This document shows positions 22,101 through 33,883 of a stretch of 64,000 nt of DNA, piece after piece (position 1 is the stretch's first letter; each line of letters starts with the position of its first letter). The position numbers and the translations under genes are program-made. The DNA comes from Undaria pinnatifida (taxonomy: Eukaryota > Sar > Phaeophyceae > Laminariales > Alariaceae). A model generated the notes under the pieces. The model was not told where the DNA came from. It worked only from the letters and a program-made list of their open reading frames with translations, and did not search any database. The stretch spans positions 8,497,632 to 8,561,631 of the forward strand of contig JABAKD010000028.1 in assembly GCA_012845835.1 (NCBI GenBank), in the 5' to 3' direction.

Positions 22101-25100
22101 GACGGCGTAGGCACATACTCGGGCAGTCTAGTGCCCAGCGGAGACGCAACAGTGTCATTCTTGCTTGGGGGAGCAAGAGACATGATGAAAACTTCGTCGG
22201 CGTCACCCATGTGCAGGTCGGCATTGCCGGCGGGAGGCCCGGATTGATCATGGCTTCCCTCTTCTTCCTTCAGAATGGCGCCAACACCGCCTGCCGGGCG
22301 CCAACCCGGCAAAGGTGGTGGTGTGCGAACCGCGTGTCCAATAACATCGGAGAATGGAATCCACCAGGAACGGCCCCTTGGTCGTCCGGCGGCGTGGCTG
22401 GGGCTTCCCCCACAGCATTGCCCCTCCTCTGGGGATACCGGTGTCGTAGGTTGTGTAGGCGACGCCGATCGGGTCCCCGCGTGTGGAGTCTTGTCCGCAA
22501 AGCTTATTCTGCTTGGCCCGGGTTTTTGGAAGTACCTCGTCAGTGGCTCTGCTTCACGCCGCACATGAGTCCGATTCGGGAAGTTTCAGTTGTAATCGGG
22601 CGGAGGGGAGGGGGGGCGAGTTAGCTGATGGCGGACCGGTGGCTGAATGGTTTTGTCTGCCATGCAGAATGTCGATTGCGTCCGAGGTTTGATTGTGATT
22701 GTGCCAACAAATATAATATTATAACAAAACCTTGGCTACGCCTTGTTGCTCCACATAAGAAACCCACAAGACAACACGGTTCAATCTTCCTTGCGCCAGA
22801 CATGACGACGTCAGGGCTTTATTCACGAGCCACCGTCATAATTTCACATTGGAATACAACGAATGATACGATGTTGTAACTGCTCTGCTCACCGAGGCAG
22901 CCTGCGCTAGGGGCGGCATCTCCGTTGCACCCGGTGATCTGCCCCCCGCCATAAGCTTGTGCCTCATCTGCAGTCCATGTTGCCAGCCCGATCTGCGTTG
23001 GACTTCCGGATGGCCACACAATGGCCTGGTCAAGCGTAATAGTCGCTACGTCGGTGGACGGCAACTGTTCACCGATTCCTCCATTGTCTTTGTTCCAGGC
23101 CATCATGAGCGGCATCGTCGTTCCCATGCCATGCTGTAGGGCGGGCTGTTTGGCGAGGGGTGCTGCTGGCTGCTCTGGCAAGGAGAAGGCTAACTGCCGA
23201 AGTTCCGTAGAGCGGGCGCCGCCCGTACTGTTGAGTCCGTCGGGAGGAAGCTGCAATGAAGGTTCGTGTGCCATACCTGTAGGGAGGGCGCTCTTGATGT
23301 ATGCAGGCGGTGGAGGCGTAGACTCGGGCACTGCACTTCCAGGCGTAGACGCGACGGTGTCGTACTCGCTTGACCGGACGAGCGGCACGATGCTGACCTC
23401 GCCGACATAGCCCATGTGCTGGTCGGCATTGTTGGCGGGAGGCTCGGGTTGACCATGCCTGCTGTCTTCTTCCGTCACATTGGAGGCGGTACCACCTGCC
23501 GGGAGCCAACCCGGCAAGGGTGGTGGTGTACGAACCGCGTGGTCAGTGGCATCGGAGAAGGGAATCCACCAGGGGCGGCCCCTTGGTCTCCCGGCAGGGT
23601 GGCTGGGACTGCTCTCACAACGTCGCCCCTCTTCTAGGAATACCGGTGTCGTAGATGGTATTGGCGACGGAGGGCGGGTCCCCGCGGTCGGAGTCTTGTC
23701 CACAAAGCTTGTTGTGCTCGGCTCCGTTATTTGAAGTACCTCGTTGAGTGGGTCTGCTTCACGCCGTACATGAGCCGGATTCGGGAAGTTTCATTTTTAA
23801 TCGGGAGGAGCGGGTGTGGGTGGGAACGAGTTACATGATGGCGAACCAGTGGGTCGATGGCTTGTGTGCCACGCAGAATGTTGATAACACGGAGGGTTAA
23901 TTGGGATTCTGTCAATGTTTCAAATATTTTGGAAACACATCCTCGCCTCGCCTAACGGCGCAAGAAACCCTCGAGCCCACATGTTTCAATCTTCGTTCCT
24001 TGCGTCATACGTATCTGCCCCAAGGCTTTTTACCAGCGACTGTTATATGTTTGTGTTGAAATGTGCAAAGTGAAGCGATGTTTGTGGCAGGCCTACTCAC
24101 TCAGGCAGCCTGCGCTAGGGGCGGCATCTCCGTTGCACCCGGTGATCTGCCCCCCGCCATAAGCTTGTGCCTCATCTGCAGTCCATGTTGCCAGCCCGAT
24201 CTGCGTTGGACTTCCGGATGGCCACACAATGGCCTGGTCCAGCGTAATAGTCGCTACGTCGGTGGACGGCAACTGTTCACCGACTCCTCCATTGTCTTTG
24301 TTCCAGGCCATCATGAGCGGCATCGTCGTTCCCATGCCATGCTGTAGGGCGGGCTGTTTGACGAGGGGTGCTGCTGGCTGCTCTGGCAAGGAGAAGGCTG
24401 ACTGCCGAAGTTCCGTAGAGCGGGCGCCGCCCGTACTGTTGAGTCCGTCGGGAGGAAGCTGCAATGAAGGTTCGTGTGCCATACCTGTAGGGAGGGCGCT
24501 CTTGATGTATGCAGGCGGTGGAGGCGTAGACTCGGGCACTGCACTTCCAGGCGTAGACGCGACGGTGTCGTACTCGCTTGACCGGACGAGCGGCACGATG
24601 CTGACCTCGCCGACATAGCCCATGTGCTGGTCGGCATTGTTGGCGGGAGGCTCGGGTTGACCATGCCTGCTGTCTTCTTCCGTCACATTGGAGGCGGTAC
24701 CACCTGCCGGGAGCCAACCCGGCAAGGGTGGTGGTGTACGAACCGCTCGGCGAGTGGCATCGGAGAAGGGAATCCACCAGGGGCGGCTCCTTGGTCTTCC
24801 GGCGGGGCGGCTGGTACTGCGCTCACAACGTCGCCCCTCTTCTAGGAATACCGGTGTCGTAGATGGTATTGGCGATGGAGGGCGGGTCCCCGCGGTCGGA
24901 GTCTTGTCCACAAAGCTTGTTGTGCTCGGCTCCGTTATTTGAAGTACCTCGTTGAGTGGGTCTGCTTCACACCGTACATGAGCCGGATTCGGGAAGTTTC
25001 ATTTTTAATCGGGAGGAGCGGGTGGGGGTGGGAGCGAGTTAGGTGGCGGCGGGCCGGTGGGTCGATGGCTTGTGTGCCACGCAGAATGTCGATAACGTCG

Positions 25101-28100
25101 GAGGTTTGATTGTGATTATGTCGATGTTTCTACTATTGTCACAAGAAAACTTGGTCTCGCCTTGGTTCTCGGCGCAAGAAACCCACCGGACCACGTGGTT
25201 CAATCTTCGTTCCTTGCGTCATACCTATCTACGCCAAGGCTGTTTGCGACGACTGCTTTATGTTTGAGTTGGAATGTGCAAAGTGAAGCGATTTTGTGAC
25301 AGGCCTACTCACTTAGGCAGCCTGCGCCAAGGACGACATCTCCGTTGCATCCGGTGATCTGCCCCCCGCCGTAAGTTTCTGCCCCATCTGCAGTTCCTGC
25401 TGCCAGCCCGATCTGCGTTGGACTTCCGGATGGCCACACAATGGCCTGGTCCAGCGTAATAGTCGCTACCTTGGTGGCCGGCAACTGTTCACCGATTCCT
25501 CCATTGTCTTTGTTCCAGGCCATCATGAGCGGCATCGTCGTTCCCACGTCATGCTGTAGGGCGGGCTGTTTGACGAGGGGTGCTGCTGGCTGCTCTGGCA
25601 AGGAGAAGGCTGACTGCCGAAGTTCCGTAGAGCGGGCGCCGCCCGTACTGTTAAGTCCGTCGAGAGGAAGCTGCAATGAAGGTTCGTGTGCCATACCTGT
25701 AGGGAGGGCGCTCTTGATGTATGCAGGCGGTGGAGGCGTAGACTCGGGCACTGCACTTCCAGGCGTAGACGCGACGGTGTCGTACTCGCTTGACCGGACG
25801 AGCGGCACGATGCTGACCTCGCCGACATAGCCCATGCGCTGGTCGGCATTGTTGGCGGGAGGCTCGGGTTGACCATGCCTGCTGTCTTCTTCCGTCACAT
25901 TGGAGGCGGTACCACCTGCCGGGAGCCAACCCGGCAAGGGTGGTGGTGTACGAACCGCGTGGTCAGTGGCATCGGAGAAGGGAATCCACCAGGGGCGGCC
26001 CCTTGATCTTCCGGCGGGGCGGCTGGTACTGCTCTCACAACGTCGCCCCTCTTCTAGGAATACCGGTGTCGTAGATGGTATTGGCGACGGAGGGCGGGTC
26101 CCCGCGGTCGGAGTCTTGTCCACAAAGCTTGTTGTGCTCGGCTCCGTTATTTGAAGTACCTCGTTGAGTGGGTCTGCTTCACGCCGTACATGAGCCGGAT
26201 TCGGGAAGTTTCATTTTTAATCAGGAGGAGGAGGGGGTCGGGGTGTACTCAGGTGGGGTTGGGGGTGGGGGTTAGGTGATGACGGACGGGTGGATCGATG
26301 ATTTGTTTGCCACGCACAAGGTTGATAACGTCGGAGGTTTGATTGTGATTATGTCGATGTTTCTACCATTAAGGCAAAAAATCGAGGCCTCGCCTTATAT
26401 CTCGGCGCAAGAAACCCTCGAGACCACACGGTTCAACGTACTTACGACATCGTTATTCACCAGGCATTGTTTCATGTTTGTGCTGGAATGCGAAAAGTGA
26501 AGCGATGTTTGTGACAGGCCTACTCACTTAGGGAGCCTGCGCTAAGGACGACATCTTCGTTGCACCCGGTGGTCTGCCCCCCGCCGTAAGATTGTGCCGC
26601 ATCTGCAGTACCTGTTGCTAGTCCGATCGGCGTTGGACTTTCAAACGGCCACACAATGGCCTGGTCGAGCGTAATTGTTGCTCCCTTGGTGGCCTGCAAC
26701 GGTTCACGGACCCCTCCAATGTCTCTTTCCCAGGCCATCACGAGCGGCATCGTCTTTCCTACCGCAAGGTGGAGGTCGGGCTGCTGGGCGACGGGTGGTG
26801 TTCGTTGCTTTTGCAAGGAGAAGGCGGATGAACAAAGTTCCGTAGAGTGGACATTGTCCGTAGTGCTGAGTCCGCCGAGAGGAAGCTGCATCGAAGAATC
26901 GTGTACAATACCAGTAGGGAGAGTATTCTTGGCGAATGGTGACGGTCTAGGCGCAGACTCGGGCAGTAAACGGCCCAGCGGAGACGCGGCAGTGTCATCC
27001 TCGCCTGAAGAGGCGGGCGATCCGATGCTGACCATATCGGAAGTGGGGCGGTGTTCGTTGTTCGTAGTCTTGCGCAGGGCATCGAATACCCTGTCCATTA
27101 AACTCTCGACCTTGTTGGGCAGCCCCGTCGGGGAAGACCTAAAGTGCGGTGGTCACGAGGGAAAAATCATGATTCCGGGAGTGAGTGAGTGTTACGTAGG
27201 CAGTACACCGAAATACGAGCAAGGTGGCGATACATCGACATCAGGTGATGACCCAGATAGACTTGGCAGACGGCTAACCAGGACTGGTCGATGGGATGCC
27301 AACGTTTTTCGTGGCATTCATGCGGGGCAAGCTTTGTAGAAGACTACATGCGATGCGCATCCGGGGGTTGTTCGCTAACATTCGCTGTAGCTCACAAAAC
27401 AAGACTTAACTGACTGACGGGGCCCCTCAAACAGAAAACTAACCAACATCGTTGCACCGCGCGTGCTACGATAAAGGCTCTTTTTTCCGAAATGGTTTCT
27501 GAATGACGGGAGCTTCTTAACCCCAAAACACCTGAACTTCGTTCTTGTTCTGCAGTGTGTTTCGCTGTATACTTATGAGCATGGAATTCTTCATCGGGTA
27601 GCACTTTCATTTGTTTCAAAATCATCCGTTTTTGGGTGTGTGAGGTACAGATGTCCTCAAACGAAGGGCGTCAGAGGGAAAAAGTGAAACTTGACGGGGG
27701 CATGGGCGGCAATGTGCGTGTTCAATACTCTCATTCGTCAACACCTTTTTAATAGTCCGCCGGATTCGCCGGTTGCGCTCTTTTTTTCTCAAAAGTCAAT
27801 CTGGGTTGAGGCATAGAGCTCCTCATGTGAATATTCTCAGACATTGCATGTGCACGCCTACCGAAGCGTGCGTCGGGAGGATTACCCTTCACTGCAAGAA
27901 AAGCCTTCATCCGTTACTCACCGGAGCAGCCCGTCGTCGCTCGACCTCACGATTGCCGCGTTGACGTCGCCGGTGTCGTATAAGGTCGATGGAGATAGCG
28001 ACTCTCTGTCTTTGGAGGACCCTGACGTCGACAACGTCCCAACGAGGCTGCCGCCGCTTCTGGTGCTGTTGTCTGTGGCTACTGCAGCCTCGCCGACCGG

Positions 28101-29221
28101 AGATTCGGGAGATTCTTGGCCGCTGTTGTTGTCCGCAAGGTAAGAACCACCGTCACCAATTGGAGCCTTATCCGGGGTGGAGTATGTTGCGTGGAGTGCG
28201 TCGCTGACGCTGGAAGGGGAGATGGACTGGGAGCAATCCCGACGACTCCCGGTGGAGCTGCCGAGGCTGCCATTGTGGAGCTGCCCCCCCTCTGGCCCTC
28301 GGTGTACTTCAACGGGTGGAACAGCTGGTGCGTGAACTGGTTGATTTGGGTGGGGAGGGGGGGGGGTGGGGTGACAGAAGAATTAAATTATATTGGCAGC
28401 GGATCAATTTAGGTGGTATTATCGGTACCGGCTACCTTTTGTACTAGATATGTTGGTCTTTACAGTCAGTTCAGCTTCAGATACCCCGCCGAACTACTCT
28501 TGCAAACGCTCGGGAATTCGACCTTGCAACCCGCATTGTTCGACCCGACTCAAACGTACCAGCCCAAAGGCTTTCCCGAAGATCGTACTTCGTATCTTCG
28601 TATGACCTCTTGATCGGTTGCCCCGTTCAGCTAAATCAGTCGAACTGCGAAGGATAACGTGCCACTTCCACCCCAACGATTTAGTCACGCCAACAAGGGC
28701 ACTCCCTCGTTCACGACCTGCCTCTGCTACCCCACAATTCTACATTTCTTCTTGGCGCTACGAGGTAGTCACGCGGTTTTTTGACGCAAGGTCGCACCTC
28801 CCTTGTTGTTGGTAGGTAGCGGAACACTGCCTTTCACGGGCCCGTCCAAGCCGGGCGACGATGCCGGGGTTGCGTCCGGTTCGAAGTCGAAGATGATTGG
28901 AATCGGAGCGAATTGAAGCTCGGGTGCATCTATCGGGAGACGGACGGGACGACCGAGATTCGGCGGGTGGGGCGTGTTGTTGATGCATCCTTTTGACAAG
29001 AGATGTGTGGAGGTCTTCTGCGGTTCGGAGTGTCCTCTGTCGACGAAAGCAGGTGGCGCGAGCTGGGAGCCGGGAAGATCAACGCCCAGCAAAGGCGAAG
29101 GGTGGTTGTCATTGATCGGACGGTTGGATGCCGCGATGCTGTCCGATGCGGGGAGGCTATCCGATGTGGGGGGCGAAAGGCTCTCGATGCTTGCGCTTGC
29201 GCCCAACGTAACGCCCGCCAT
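15692..29221 (-). CDS. Tandem-exon gene, large unrecognised Ser/Thr/Pro-rich repeat protein
   Basis: Exons in order of transcription: 29221-28798 (ATG at 29221), A1 28324-27922, B1 27138-26528, B2 26173-25313, B3 24961-24101, B4 23753-22893, B5 22548-21688, A2 from 21333 into the N gap, B6 from the gap to 20018, B7 19655-18792, B8 18448-17587, A3 17225-16778, and terminal 16148-15692 with a stop. Nearly all donors are GTGAG or GTAAG. Phases agree at every junction: 1 into A, 2 from A, 1 into and out of B. B2-B5 are each exactly 861 nt. The predicted protein is rich in Ser, Thr, Pro and Gly, with no signal peptide, membrane helix or family I recognise. Conserved spots near each B end are TLDQAIVWPSGSP and YGGGQITGCNG. 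B8 has one extra base and B7 has internal frame changes, so the 3' part may be decaying. The start codon is inferred. An upstream acceptor at about 29279 would allow a further 5' exon. Confidence 0.6.
16778..17225 (-). CDS. A-type exon (A3) of the tandem-exon gene
   Basis: The 448-nt exon starts in phase 1 and ends in phase 2 before GTGAGT. Relatives are A1 (27922-28324) and A2 (21333 into the gap). The shared reading includes RNLSRSVSPSDTRS in A2 and A3 against SQSISPSSVSDAL in A1. Compared with A2 it lacks one base near 17219 and has one extra near 17189. These compensate, so the frame is altered only between them. A poly-C run (coding strand) lies about 65 nt upstream of the acceptor. Confidence 0.55.
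20558..21057. other. Assembly gap of exactly 500 N
   Basis: The run of N sits inside the tandem-exon array, between the truncated A2 exon and the truncated B6 exon. A round 500 suggests a placeholder length. By comparison with complete copies, 171 nt of A2, 321 nt of B6 and at least one intron are missing, which is more than 500. Confidence 0.95.
21688..26173 (-). repeat. Array of four 861-nt exon modules (B2-B5), period about 1.21 kb
   Basis: Exons 25313-26173, 24101-24961, 22893-23753 and 21688-22548 have identical length and begin and end in phase 1. The introns between them (344-351 nt) are also repeats, so the duplicated unit is exon plus intron. Each module encodes 287 residues. B3 and B4 are very close. 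B5 belongs to a second subtype (ending APPL, GTAAGG donor) shared with B8 at 17587-18448. B1 at 26528-27138 is a shorter, more diverged relative that still aligns in frame, a sign of past selection on the reading. Confidence 0.85.
28798..29221 (-). CDS. First recognised exon of the tandem-exon gene
   Basis: ATG in good context (GAC before, G after), then a Ser/Pro-rich stretch of 141 codons ending at a GTGCGA donor in phase 1, which matches the acceptor of A1 at 28324. The reading is unique, with no similarity to the A or B modules. If a further exon joins at the AG near 29280, this ATG would be internal. Confidence 0.5.
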
Positions 29222-31122
29222 GTCGATGCTTACCCCTGTCTCGATGGGTGTTTTTTCGTCGCAGGACCTACCAGTAAAACAGAGGAGAGCCGCGGTCGGC
29301 CGTGGAATTAGTGAATCTGGTACCAATAATGGGGTGGTACTGCTCAAGAAAGGCACGCGTTTGATGACAATGTAGCGCCAAGCTTTAATCGACAAATGAC
29401 AAGAGGTAAGGTGAATCTCTTCACGAGAAAACAGTATCAATACCGAATAGAAGTTAGAAAAACCTCTGGGAAGAGTCTTCGGATTTACTGAAATAAATGT
29501 GGTACTTCGAAGTATGCCTGATAGGCCTGTTCGGGCTGCATACCCCAAAGAGACTCTCCATGAATGCTGCTCGCAGCATGTACTTACGCTTGGTGTATCA
29601 CAGCAGGTATCCAAGTTTCCCTGATGACGCGTTAAAGAAGCAACGGTATCCGATTCCAATACACATTAATCGTGTAATTCGAACAAAAGTTACGGTAAAA
29701 CATATTGGAAATAAACCACGGCGTCGTCGAGTTCTATTATCTAAACTTGTACACGAGTCTTGAAGAAACGCTCGCGGGTGGCTTCCCTGTTACCTCTCCT
29801 GAAACTGATCAAAATGTCCCCGAATTCTGAATGATTGGCCTGCAAAGTACAGCACGAACCGGTTGCGCGAGGTTCGGATCCGCCCATGTTTCGAGGGCTC
29901 CGCGTGGGGTTTTACCTTTCAAAAAGTGTCCTATAAAGTCCACCCAAATGATAGGCAGTACAAACATCGGACTCGCCTGCGTTCTGGGTGCCTTGTCTCT
30001 TTTTTGTATGCTTCAAAAACTGGCCTACACAGTCTGAAAAATGACCGGTTGCGCCAGATTTGTCACTTCTCATGTTCTGGGTACCTTACGTTATGTTTTC
30101 CGTTTCAAAAGTGGCTAACAAAAGTCCACAGTAGTGATCGATAGCGCGCTGCTATGATCCGCCAACGTTGGAGATCTTGGATGACATTTTAGAGTTTCAC
30201 AAGGTGTTGATAATGTCTGAAAAGCTTGGGGTTACGCACAGTGCCAAAATTTCCTGCGCTCTATGGTCCTGGCGCGGTTTTGACCCTGCAAAAGTGTGGT
30301 TAGAACGGTAACGTCTGTTTTCTGTTTTTGCTGCACACAGTACAAGAACTCAAAAGGTGGACGTCCCATCCACCCGTGGTAGAATGTCCAAGTTATTCTC
30401 CCCGGTCCAAATTTCCAGCCGTCTTTTCTATTTTCGAGCCCTGAGTTCTTGCACACGTGTTCCTTGAGCCCTTGCTAAATCGAAACCGATGGAGCTTCAT
30501 TTCGATTTATTTGGCTGCAAAAGGTTCATTCCTTTCTTTGTGTAACGTATTTGGGCTGCTTGATACCCAAACTTCTTGAAGCCCAGTAGTTAACATTTCG
30601 GAAGCATATCATGGAACAGGTTTGCAAACTTTCAGGGTCTGTCTCAAACAAAACGGCGCCGAGTTTTGACTTTCGTGGTGGAAAAGGGTACTACTCACGG
30701 CACTACTGCTGTAGATTAAATGCTTTGCTCCGTGGAAAGATTGATTTTTAGGCTTTACATCTTACTTAACATTGGCCATGTTCAGTCCGTTCTTCAAAAT
30801 GTCTGCGAGAACAGCAGACAAAAGCATGCCTAGGACTACCTGACGCCGGCTTGTTGCGGGAAAAAACACAACATTTTTGTATTCAACGGGCTGGTTTGGG
30901 GCCTTGTAGGTAGCTGGGATCCAGAAATGTCGGTTTCTAGAGGAATATAACAAACGGCATAGTCTATTGTTGAACATTTTCAGAAGATTCGATGGATTTT
31001 AGCAGAGACAAGAAGGAAACCGTGCACCAGCTTTTCTGAACTATACTCGTACAATTATTAACATCTAAACGCGAGTATATTTTGACCGCTAAAACTCGAC
31101 GACGCTGTTTCTGTCACATTTT
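29222..31122. other. Intergenic, no gene supported
   Basis: Moderately AT-rich sequence. Weakly related segments recur at about 29865-29950 and 30050-30130 (a CTTTCAAAA / CAAAAGT motif followed by AAAGTCCAC), suggesting an old tandem duplication. A plus-strand frame at 29497-29763 (88 codons, Arg-rich end) has no support beyond being open. Confidence 0.4.
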
Positions 31123-33883
31123 CTAGATTGCTTGGCGTAACGTGTTTGCCCCAATAAATGTTTTTAAGATTGAACGTCGATGAGTTCTTGCACTGTTCAT
31201 GGGGGTCAGTATGATACCAAACATGTGACATTCGAGTCGATATTTTGCAAGCGGAATTCGTGGGAGGGAGGAAATACGGGTTTGAGCCTGATTCAGCCTG
31301 CACAAATTGTGTTTTTCTTTCTGTTTTTGTTTGATCCTCGAAAAACAACAGGTTAATTTAGTATCCATTGAAAAAAAAAGATGTAGATATTCAAGGTAGT
31401 AGTAGTAAAAGACGAACCGTCAACCAAAAGCTTACGTTTTGTGCCACAAAACCATGGTGTACTTACCGCTGTCTCTTCGCGCAGTTGATGTCGTTTGAAC
31501 ATGAGGCTCCGGAGTTCTCTCTGTCACTTGATCCCAAGTCACGTGCACGTTCTACTCTCGACCACTCCTCCGCCGATTCCAGCCAAGACTCGTCCTGCAC
31601 CTCGGGACACATCGTCATCGGGAGAGTCGAACTCGTGTTACCACTGGCGAACCCCGGAATCCATCGCTCGGCAGTCGATGCCCTGGCCACACCTACGAAT
31701 CTGGCCTGCTGGGAGCGCTGACGAACCAACGACCGGAGAAGTGACTCCGCCTCATCGAAGACGTGGCATTGAGCCACGAGGCTAGCGGTTTTGACTGCCG
31801 TGGTCCACCTACGTTGGATTAACATGGAGGCTGTGCGGTACGGCCGGCTGTGGGCCGACATGCTTACGCTGAGGTGGCACATGGCTCGGAACCGAAACTC
31901 CACGCACACCGCGGTGAATTCTAGGACATGCGCGGCGTGTGCTTGGGCGATAGTCCGGATGCGGGCCAAGTATATCACTGCGATGGTGGTCCTCGTCCAC
32001 CTGGCAAGATGAGGCATATAGTCAGGTTGAGGAAAATTTACGTTCTTGAGAAGAGGAAGAACGACGGCATATTGTAGGAAGGTATTGGCTGTACGGTGTG
32101 GCCACAGAGAGAAAACTGCCCATCGCTGCGGATTTGTATTGGTTTTCGTGTGTAAAGTCCGAAGTTGATCTTAAGAGCAATCAAGATTATTTGTTTGTAG
32201 TCCGAAACATCTACACAAATGGAATATTTACTCCCTTCGTTTGCACAAGGAAGAAAGTGGGCAATCGCCTTGGGTTTGAGTTGGACGATGCATAGTAGCG
32301 TTTTCCCACGTCGACAATTCAGCGTAATCTACAGTATAGCATGTCACCCCGTTCGAAGGGTTATTGATAAAACAATGAAAGAGCTTCGACAATATCTCGT
32401 TAGTATCGGTATTACAGCCGACAACAAAATATGTTTGCTCCCTACCTCTGGACGGTGACGGCCGCCACCGTCTTGCAGAATAGCTCGTCCCTACACATCA
32501 CCCCACGCCACAGGCCTTGCATTGTCACCGCCGCCGCGGCCTGTACGCGAACTGCGGCAGCTGCAGTGAAACGACTAGCAGTTTCGCGTCTCGCTCTTCT
32601 GGCCCTCTCGCAAGTCTGTATCAAAGTGGCAGCCGCTTTGACAGCGCCGAACGCGCGTTGAGGCGCGATCCCTCGCACGAAGGCCTGAACACGAACGACA
32701 GCTGCGCGCGTTAGCGCTGCCGCGACGTCTGCAGGAATTGTTTCTTCTTTCGAGTATCGATGGTCTGTGTTGGCGCCGTGGTGGTGGGGCTCTTGCAGAG
32801 CATCGCCCCCGTCGCTTTCCTCTATGAAGCCATTGGTAGCGGCAGCCGCAGCGTGTGCCTTCGCGATAGCGTCGCCAGACACCCTTGTCACGTAGGCTAG
32901 GACGGCAGCCGCAGCCGAGAGAGCCTGGGTCATCCAGAACGCCGACGCGGGCCCGGCGCGTCGAGCGTTAGGTACATAAAAAAGATGGTGGTGGCAGAAG
33001 AGCTAACTGTTACGCACTACGAATAGTTTCAGAGCGGTCAGGGATAGCGAGTAAATGCTACCAGGTATACTCGTATTAATAGTATCTGTTAATTGTCCAC
33101 GATGATTATTGACGCCGGGTACCATGTCCACCGCAACCCACACTGGTACAGAGTTTTGACATATAAAAGCGGAAGACGCAATCCGACAACACTAGCATTT
33201 CGTGTTCGGATTTTGCACTCCTCGAGTGAGTGTTTGCCGGTACTGTGTCGCAAAATTTGAACTATTCTCGTACAGCAGCATGGCGGCTCATCTACAAAAT
33301 GGTAGCGTCTTGTTTCTAGGCATAATGCAGGTTTGTTCTTCACCTTCCCCGCTTCGCGCGGTGAGATCTCCGCGGCGTGGTGCTGAACGAGCAGTGCATC
33401 GTCGAGTCCGATATCGGAGGCTGCTCGGAGAAGACACAGGAGCCGTGGCACCCCCCGGTTGCGGCGCACCGCCCATCGTCGAAGGGTTTCCATCTCGAGC
33501 ACTGGTACAGCTCCCAGCGCTGAACCTTCCCCCTCCACCCCCACGAGGTCGGTCACCCTCGCCCAATTCGCCTTTGCAATTGCTAGTATCTTAACCGCCC
33601 TCTCTTGTTCATCCTTCGTGATAACGATGCCATCGCGGGCGGCCGCACCAGCAGCACTACCCGCAATCGAAATGGCGGAGGAAGCACAATCGGTTAGCCC
33701 ACTCGCTTCCACCACTGACACAACCAGCACAAGCAAGAATCCCACCCGCTGTATCACGCTTACGGGCGTATGCCTGAGCGCGTTCAAGAGCGACCGCAAG
33801 TGTGCTGTAGACAGTTGTTGGCGGGTGGGAGGTACGACCCGAACCGCAGCGCTCTGTTCTTCCATCGTCACTTCTCGCGGCAT
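31123..33883 (-). CDS. IQ-motif protein, probably calmodulin-binding
   Basis: IQ motifs usually bind calmodulin or myosin light chains. Exons: 33883-33344 (ATG at 33883), 32924-32446, 32000-31467, and a tentative terminal exon 31297-31123. Phases agree at each junction (0, 2, 2), with GTGAAG, GTAGGG and GTAAGT donors. Exon 1 encodes a hydrophobic stretch near residues 42-58 (VGFLLVLVVSVVEASG), possibly a membrane segment. Exon 2 holds three IQ-like motifs (VQAFVRGIAPQR, IQTCERARRAR, MQGLWRGVMCR). A further one, VQ-RWTR, is built across the exon 2-3 junction, and IQRRWTTAVK follows in exon 3. The last exon lies in AT-rich sequence and is the least certain part. The exact family (myosin-like, IQGAP-like or other) cannot be told, as no motor or other catalytic domain is visible. 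Confidence 0.65.

Noticed and set aside
22957-25830. Long plus-strand frames opposite the B exons (for example 23021-23410, 24229-24618, 25441-25830)
   Set aside because: They repeat because the DNA repeats. They are shorter than the minus frames, lack matching splice phases and lose frame in the diverged B1.
29497-29763. 88-codon Arg-rich plus frame that looked like an organellar ribosomal protein
   Set aside because: No specific motif could be named. There is a single short frame with no splice context.
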